A program made the translations under genes and the position numbers. The notes beneath the pieces were generated by a model. That model made no database searches and was not told the origin of the DNA. It worked only from the letters and a program-made list of their open reading frames with translations. Source: Antarcticimicrobium sp040365005 (GTDB taxonomy: Bacteria; Pseudomonadota; Alphaproteobacteria; Rhodobacterales; Rhodobacteraceae). Taken from it: a stretch of DNA of 64,000 nucleotides. Location of the stretch: NCBI RefSeq assembly GCF_040365005.1, contig NZ_BAABWV010000007.1, forward strand, positions 143,076 through 207,075, given 5' to 3'. Shown in pieces: positions 58,106 through 64,000 of the stretch; the first letter of the stretch is position 1, and each line of letters begins with the position of its first letter.

Positions 58106-59722
58106 TTACAGGAATGCCAGCGGGTCGGTGACGATATCGGAACTGGCGAACAGGCTGTTGGTCAGGCTGACCGTGCCCAGAACCGTGCCGCTGTCGGAAT
58201 CGCTCAGCGTCAGCACGGTCATCGGCGTTCCGGTGGCGGTATTGATCCCGAGGGAATAGTCGATCCCCTCGTCCAGCACGATCCGGTCGCCGTCGGCGCC
58301 GTTGAAATTCTTGATGTAATCATCGCCAAAGGCCGCCTTTTCGAACAGAAAGGCATCGGCGCCGATATTGGCGTGAAAGATGTCGTCACCGGCGCCGCCG
58401 ATCAGCGTGTTGTCGCCCGCGCCGCCGTCCAGCTCATCATCGCCCGCGCCGCCGATCAGGGTGTCGTTGCCGTCCTGGCCGAACAGCCTGTCGTCGCCAC
58501 TGCCGCCCTCCAGCTTGTCACGGCCGTAGCCGCCGTACAGCGCGTCGTTGCCCGCGTCGCCGAACAACTTGTCGGCGTCATCCTCTCCATAAAGAGTGTC
58601 GCCGCCTTTGCCGCCGTACAGCTTGTCGTTGCCATAGCTGCCGGCCAGCTTGTCCGCGCCGCTGCCGCCACGCAGCGTGTCACCATCATAGCCACCGTAA
58701 AGCTCATCGGCACCACCGCCGCCGGTCAGCTTGTCCGCGCCGCTGCCGCCGTAGAGCGTGTCGTTTCCGCCATCGCCGTCCAGCTGGTCCTTGCCCTCGT
58801 CGCCGCTCAGCACGTCGTCGCCCGCGTTGCCGTACAGGCGGTCGACCCCCTCGCCGCCATAGAGCGTGTCATCCCCGTCGCCGCCCAGCAGGCGGTCGCG
58901 GCCCGCGTTGCCAGAAAGGCGATCAATCCCGCCCTGGCCGCGCAGCGTATCATTGCCGTAGGACCCCGACAGGCTGTCGTCTCCGCCGCCACCGTTCAGG
59001 ATGTCGTCGCCGTCTCCGCCGTTCAGGCTGTCGTTGCCGGCCTCTCCGGCAAGGGTATCGTCGCCGCTGTCACCGTAAAGCGTATCATCGCCTTTGCCGC
59101 CAAGCACATGGTCGTCGCCGTGGCCGCCGTTGCCGGTATCATCGCCGCTCCCAAGGTGCAGCGTGTCGTCCAGCTCGCGCCCGTCCAGACGATCCGCCGC
59201 CTCGGTCCCGAAGTAATGCGATTCACCTTCGGACATGTAATAGGTGAGCCAGTGCGACAGCTGTTCCAGCGTGGCGTTGGCATCACCGTCCTCGTTGTAG
59301 ACGCGGCCATCGCTGATCTCGAACCCGACGTGATAGAGGCCGTCGAACACCGTGTTGACCAGATTCTGCCCCTCGAGATAGCCGTTGCCGCCATCGTTCT
59401 GGACCAGGTGAAACCCCCATTCTTCGCCGCCCTCGTCGTCGCCGTGCAACTCGACGAAGTTCTTGTAGCGGGCCGGGCTTGCGGCGTCGCGGATATAGGC
59501 GTTGATCGCATAAACGTCGTCGATGTCGATCAACCCGTCGTCGAACAGCTTTCCGTCCTCGACCGCGGCGACGATCATCTTGTTGATCGCATTGGCCGCG
59601 CGGGCGCCGCCCTCTATATCATCCGCCGAGATGCTCCGGGCCAGGCCCGGGTTGTCCAGGATCTCGGTAACGATCGCATCCAGCCCGGTCCCGGTGGTGC
59701 CGGCGGTCAGTTTCTTTGCCAT
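58106..59722 (-). CDS. RTX calcium-binding protein with N-terminal non-repeat domain, 538 aa
   Basis: The first 180 residues form a helical domain (SADDIEGGARAANAINKMIV; FVELHGDDEGGEEWGFHLVQ; LYHVGFEISDGRVYNEDGDA) of a type I associate with animal-haem-peroxidase-like proteins of this group, though no peroxidase domain is present here. About 30 nonapeptide RTX repeats (GGxGxDxLx) follow from 190 to 460 and bind calcium to fold. The C-terminus (DYIKNFNGADGDRIVLDEG and onward) is a type I secretion signal region. The ATG at 59722 is chosen over upstream codons that have no ribosome site. Its T1SS is not in the window. Confidence 0.88.
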   Translation of the reverse strand: MAKKLTAGTTGTGLDAIVTEILDNPGLARSISADDIEGGARAANAINKMIVAAVEDGKLFDDGLIDIDDVYAINAYIRDAASPARYKNFVELHGDDEGGEEWGFHLVQNDGGNGYLEGQNLVNTVFDGLYHVGFEISDGRVYNEDGDANATLEQLSHWLTYYMSEGESHYFGTEAADRLDGRELDDTLHLGSGDDTGNGGHGDDHVLGGKGDDTLYGDSGDDTLAGEAGNDSLNGGDGDDILNGGGGDDSLSGSYGNDTLRGQGGIDRLSGNAGRDRLLGGDGDDTLYGGEGVDRLYGNAGDDVLSGDEGKDQLDGDGGNDTLYGGSGADKLTGGGGADELYGGYDGDTLRGGSGADKLAGSYGNDKLYGGKGGDTLYGEDDADKLFGDAGNDALYGGYGRDKLEGGSGDDRLFGQDGNDTLIGGAGDDELDGGAGDNTLIGGAGDDIFHANIGADAFLFEKAAFGDDYIKNFNGADGDRIVLDEGIDYSLGINTATGTPMTVLTLSDSDSGTVLGTVSLTNSLFASSDIVTDPLAFL

Positions 59723-60144
59723 GTGACGTTCTCTCGCTTGTTCGCGTGTGTGCATGAAACGCGCATCGGCGCGCAGACAGTCCCCGCCCAAGCTTGCGTG
59801 GAGGTTTGTGGCAAAAATTGAATTGAATTGCGGCGAAAAGCTGGCAGTCGGACCGTTGGGCGAAAGCCCGCCACCCTCAATCGCCTCTCGGCGAAGTGCT
59901 GCCGCCGGTCCGGTGCTCCCGGCAGGGAAATTTCTGCGTGATTAACTTTTCGACTCACCCTGCCCGGCGGTGGCGGGGCGGATCGTACGAAACGGGCGGA
60001 AAACACCCCGACCCGGCCGAAACCGGGCCGGGCGACGCGGGGTGGTTTGTACGAAACCGCCCCGAAATCCCCCGAACCGCCCGATGAAAAAGGGGCGGCC
60101 CGTCGCCGGCCCGCCCCGAAATTCGCCCGTTAAGGCCCCGCGCG
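59723..60144. other. Gene-free stretch upstream of the RTX gene
   Basis: 422 bases with no supportable gene. They should contain the RTX promoter on the minus strand. A degenerate direct repeat begins at 59985 and 60049 (GTACGAAACGGGCGGAAA and GTACGAAACCGCCCCGAA, 64 bases apart), with a GGCCGAAACCGGGCC hairpin between. A GC-rich hairpin at about 60089-60117 may end the DUF302 transcript. Confidence 0.5.
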
Positions 60145-60585
60145 CTAGTCGTCCAGGGCCGTTTTCACGATCTCCTCCAGCATCGCCTGCACCTCCTGCA
60201 TCGCGCCCTCGGGGAACTGGCGATAGCCCACGATCACCTCGCCGGGTTTGTCGGCAAGTTCCGCCACGAAGATGTCATAGGGGCAGAAGACGATGTTCAT
60301 CGGGTCGGCCTCCATCACGCTGCGCGACACCTTGGCCGAGCAGAAGGAATAGACATCTGCCTTCGAAAACAAGACCTTGTCGGATCCGACATCCTCGCGC
60401 GTGCGTTCCAGCATCGCCCCCACGTGACTGACGTGATCGACCACCAGCCCGGCATCGAGGATCGCGTTTTCGATGCCGAAGGCGACGTCGTCGAAACTCT
60501 GGTCGGTGTCATAGCGCACCATCTCCTGCGCCGCGGCCCCCTGCGCCGCCACCGCCACAACCGCGGCCATCAAAAAGGTTCTCAT
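60145..60585 (-). CDS. DUF302 domain-containing secreted protein
   Basis: A 146-residue protein with a signal peptide (MRTFLMAAVVAVAAQGAAAQ). The mature chain matches DUF302: SFDDVAFGIENAILDAGLVV, VLFSKADVYSFCSAKVSRSV, MNIVFCPYDIFVAEL and EVIVGYRQFP. Two cysteines are spaced as in periplasmic members. Function is unknown; links to redox or electron transport have been proposed. It is divergent from the GltB-like gene, with GGGAGGGAG before the start. Confidence 0.88.
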   Translation of the reverse strand: MRTFLMAAVVAVAAQGAAAQEMVRYDTDQSFDDVAFGIENAILDAGLVVDHVSHVGAMLERTREDVGSDKVLFSKADVYSFCSAKVSRSVMEADPMNIVFCPYDIFVAELADKPGEVIVGYRQFPEGAMQEVQAMLEEIVKTALDD

Positions 60586-60697
60586 ATCTCCCTCCCATTC
60601 CCAAACGCGTGACTTGCCAGCCCCGCCAATCACCCCCACTGTCAAGGCTAACGCCTTGGCGTGCTTTGCGCAAAGTCAAACATATCGGAGTTTATGA

Positions 60698-62191
60698 ATG
60701 AATATCGCGGTGAACGCTGTCGAGCTTCTGGCGGGGCTCTTCATCGGGGTGATGGGCCTGCTGACATTGGTGCTGGCCGTGCTCTTCGTGATCGACCGGA
60801 GGCAGACCGGCGATGCGATCCGGCGCAACTATCCCGTCATCGGCCGTTTTCGATATCTTTTCAGTGAGTTGGGCGAATTCTTTCGGCAGTATTTCTTTGC
60901 CATGGACCGCGAGGAGATGCCCTTCAACCGGGCGCAGCGCGACTGGGTCACCCGGGCCGCGACCGGGGAGAGCAATACGGTCGCCTTCGGCTCGACCCGT
61001 AGTATCAGCCTGCCGGGCACCGCGATCTTCGTCAACGCGCCGTTCCCGCCGCTCAACGACCAATACGCCAAGACCGAGCCGATGTTGATAGGCCCGACCG
61101 CACGCACCCCATATCTTGCGCCGTCGTTCTTCAATATCTCCGGGATGTCCTACGGCGCCATCTCCAAACCGGCGGTCGAGGCGCTGAGCCGGGGCGCGAA
61201 AGAGGCCAACATCTGGCTCAACACCGGCGAGGGGGCGCTGAGCCCGATGCACCTTGAGGGCGGCTGCGACCTGGTGTTCCAGATCGGCACCGCGAAATAC
61301 GGGCTGCGTGATGCCGAGGGCAGGCTCGATGACGACAAGCTGCGCGCGGTGGCGGCGCATGACTCCGTTCGCATGTTCGAGATCAAGCTGGCCCAGGGCG
61401 CCAAGCCGGGCAAGGGCGGCATCCTTCCGGCGGCCAAGATCACACCGGAAATCGCCGAGATCCGCCATATTCCGATGGGCCAGGACAGCTTGTCGCCCAA
61501 CCGCCACCCCGAGGTAAAGAGTTTTGACGAGTTGCTGGACATGATCGAACATGTGCGCGAGGTCACCGGCAAGCCGGTCGGGATCAAGACCGTGGCCGGC
61601 TCGGAGGAGGTGTTCCGCGGCTTCTTCGATGCCATCGTGCGGCGTGGTGCCGACAGCGCCCCGGATTTCATCACGCTCGACGGCGGCGAGGGTGGCACCG
61701 GCGCCGCGCCGATGCCGCTGATCGACCTTGTCGGCATGTCGGTGCGCGAGGCGCTGCCGGTGGTGGCCAATATCCGCGACGAACACGGGTTGAAGGAACG
61801 GGTGCGCCTGGTCGCCAGCGGCAAGCTGACCAACCCCGGCGATGTCGCATGGGCGCTGGCGGCGGGGGCCGATTTCGTCACCTCGGCGCGCGGCTTCATG
61901 TTCGCGCTGGGCTGTATCCAGGCACTGAAGTGCAACAAGAACACCTGCCCGACCGGCATCACCACCCACGATCCGCACCTGCAAAAGGGGTTGGTGGTCG
62001 AGCGCAAGTATACCCGCGTGGCGCGCTATGCCCGTGGCCTGATCGGCGAGGTCGAGACCATCGCCCATTCGGTCGGCGTGGCCGAACCGCGCCTGATGCG
62101 GCGGCGCCACGTGCGGATCGTGCAGGCCGATGGCCACTCGATCCCGATGAACGAGATCCTGCCAAGTTACAGCCCCGTCGCCGAAACGTGA
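60698..62191 (+). CDS. FMN-binding glutamate synthase-like protein with N-terminal membrane anchor
   Basis: A 497-residue protein with one or two membrane helices at residues 9-31 (ELLAGLFIGVMGLLTLVLAV). The rest is the FMN/3Fe-4S synthase domain of glutamate synthase: FNISGMSYGAISKPAVEALS, KLAQGAKPGKGGILPAAKIT, LDGGEGGTGAAPMPLID and the cysteine cluster CNKNTCPTGITTHD. The glutaminase and beta-helix domains of GltB are absent, so it is not an ordinary GOGAT. Function is unknown. The ATG at 60698 is four bases inside another ATG in a different frame. Confidence 0.9.
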   Translation: MNIAVNAVELLAGLFIGVMGLLTLVLAVLFVIDRRQTGDAIRRNYPVIGRFRYLFSELGEFFRQYFFAMDREEMPFNRAQRDWVTRAATGESNTVAFGSTRSISLPGTAIFVNAPFPPLNDQYAKTEPMLIGPTARTPYLAPSFFNISGMSYGAISKPAVEALSRGAKEANIWLNTGEGALSPMHLEGGCDLVFQIGTAKYGLRDAEGRLDDDKLRAVAAHDSVRMFEIKLAQGAKPGKGGILPAAKITPEIAEIRHIPMGQDSLSPNRHPEVKSFDELLDMIEHVREVTGKPVGIKTVAGSEEVFRGFFDAIVRRGADSAPDFITLDGGEGGTGAAPMPLIDLVGMSVREALPVVANIRDEHGLKERVRLVASGKLTNPGDVAWALAAGADFVTSARGFMFALGCIQALKCNKNTCPTGITTHDPHLQKGLVVERKYTRVARYARGLIGEVETIAHSVGVAEPRLMRRRHVRIVQADGHSIPMNEILPSYSPVAET

Positions 62192-62257
62192 CAGGACGTG
62201 GTTTGGCGCCGCCCCCGGCGCAGGTTAGATCCTAGGCAACCGATCAAGGGAGATCCC

Positions 62258-63175
<918 letters not shown>

Positions 63176-63176
63176 G

Positions 63177-63779
63177 ATGGCGCTCGACCGGTTGAACAGC
63201 GGGTTGCGCCGGGTTCCGGTCTGGGCGGTCTACCTTGCCGGCGCGCTGCCTGCTCCCTTGCTTTTATACCAAGGTGCCACCGGCGGGCTGGGGGTGGAGC
63301 CGATCAAGGCGCTGGAGCATGGATTGGGCGACTGGGCGCTCCGGTTCCTGATCGCCGGCCTCGTGGTGACGCCGCTGCGCCGCCGGGTCGGCCTCAACCT
63401 GATGCGGTTCCGCCGCGCCCTCGGCCTGCTGGCCTTCTTCTATGTCTGCCTGCACCTGCTTGCCTGGTTGGGGCTGGATGTCCGGATCCCGGCACAGATC
63501 TGGGCCGATATCGTCAAGCGGCCCTACATCACCGTGGGCATGGCCGGATTCCTCCTGTTGCTGCCGCTGGCGCTGACCTCGAATGCCCTTGCGGTCCGCC
63601 GGCTGGGCGCGCGCTGGCGACGGTTGCACCGGCTGGTCTATCCGGCGGTTCTGCTGGGGGCGGTGCATTTCGTGATGCTGCGCAAGGGCCTTCAGCTTGA
63701 GCCGCTGATCTATCTCACCGTGATGCTGGCGCTTCTGGCGCTGCGCCTGCCAGTCCGCCGCTGGCTGCAAACGGCCTGA
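63177..63779 (+). CDS. msrQ: Haem-binding membrane subunit of the MsrPQ system
   Basis: A 200-residue protein with about six helices that passes electrons from the quinone or flavin pool to MsrP. Histidines in YVCLHLLAWLG, RLHRLVYPAVLLGAVHFVML are the likely haem b ligands. The ATG at 63177 begins one base after the msrP stop; an upstream frame overlapping msrP was rejected. Confidence 0.94.
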   Translation: MALDRLNSGLRRVPVWAVYLAGALPAPLLLYQGATGGLGVEPIKALEHGLGDWALRFLIAGLVVTPLRRRVGLNLMRFRRALGLLAFFYVCLHLLAWLGLDVRIPAQIWADIVKRPYITVGMAGFLLLLPLALTSNALAVRRLGARWRRLHRLVYPAVLLGAVHFVMLRKGLQLEPLIYLTVMLALLALRLPVRRWLQTA

Positions 63780-64000
63780 TCCCGCCCGAGTCGGGCGAAT
63801 CCCCGCTGTTACCCACCCGACTCGGTGACGCCGCAAATTCCGATTCCAGGTTGGTCTTGTGGGTGTCTCCACGCGTAACACGACATGTAGTGGTCATGCG
63901 CTTTGCGGGTCGAAGCATGCCGATTTCAACAGCCCCTGGCCGTGGTGGTGGTTGCGCAGGAGGGGGCCTCTAACGCCATGAAAATAGGCCCTTTCCCGCC
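63780..64000. other. End of window: msrQ hairpin and possible start of a cut gene
   Basis: CGCCCGA and TCGGGCG (about 63783-63797) form a small hairpin after msrQ. The remaining sequence has no clear gene until an ATG at 63978 preceded by GGAGGGGG (63959-63966); it would read MKIGPFP and run out of the window. Too short to judge. Confidence 0.35.

Noticed and set aside
58380..59170. Regularly spaced short repeats that could suggest a CRISPR array
   Set aside because: The roughly 27-base periodicity encodes RTX nonapeptides in frame; there are no identical repeats with unique spacers.
58373..59821. A 482-codon plus-strand repetitive frame across the RTX gene
   Set aside because: It is the complement of the RTX repeats; the minus-strand reading gives GGxGxD repeats, a real domain and a start site.

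Overview
The window looks like a chromosomal segment of a high-GC alphaproteobacterium of the family Rhodobacteraceae (Roseobacter-type). The case rests on gene content: a Hint-domain surface/secreted protein, an RTX protein, msrP-msrQ, TRAP and Liv/Pot-type ABC transporters, DinB with an N-terminal Cys pair extension, gltD and gltB with a small GFA gene between them, and a 41-residue L36. No species assignment is possible from this alone.

Layout. 1-6.8 kb is ordinary chromosome: a glutamate-receptor-like channel (cut at the window start), a Hint protein, dapD, a VOC protein, a PLP dehydratase and a LOG-family protein. About 6.9-24.5 kb looks like an accessory block made of two modules set between mobile-element debris and a tRNA-Leu(CAG). 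Module 1 (7.0-14.4 kb) holds a broken nitrilase joined to an IS21 IstB remnant, a LysR regulator, a ureohydrolase (agmatinase/guanidinobutyrase type), a Tat-exported polyamine-type ABC transporter and a zinc alcohol dehydrogenase, all on one strand with tight or overlapping junctions. Module 2 (14.8-23.7 kb) holds a TetR regulator divergent from a single-chain biotin-dependent acyl-CoA carboxylase, an acyl-CoA ligase and a complete TRAP transporter. This reads as uptake, CoA activation and carboxylation of an unidentified organic acid.

24.5-35 kb is core chromosome: tRNA-Leu, an NDUFA9-like protein, uppP, gltD-GFA-gltB, mtgA and a GST. 35.2-46.8 kb carries a two-component pair (response regulator and PAS hybrid kinase) divergent from an eight-gene operon: FadD-like ligase, LivG, LivH, a small membrane protein, LivM, a periplasmic binding protein, LivF and a PaaK-like ligase. 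It is probably an uptake-and-activation system for an aromatic or other carboxylic acid.

46.8-64 kb contains a PEBP-like secreted protein, a convergent iron(III) permease/binding-protein pair without a visible ATPase, rpmJ, tRNA-Val(GAC), an N-formylglutamate amidohydrolase, dinB, a NUDIX enzyme, pyrF, clpB with a good sigma-32-type promoter, an RTX protein, a DUF302 protein, an FMN-binding GltB-like protein and msrP-msrQ.

The most interesting points are the two metabolic modules between IS debris and the tRNA, the truncated and frameshifted nitrilase, a family of extragenic inverted repeats at convergent gene ends, and the small membrane protein set between the two Liv permeases.
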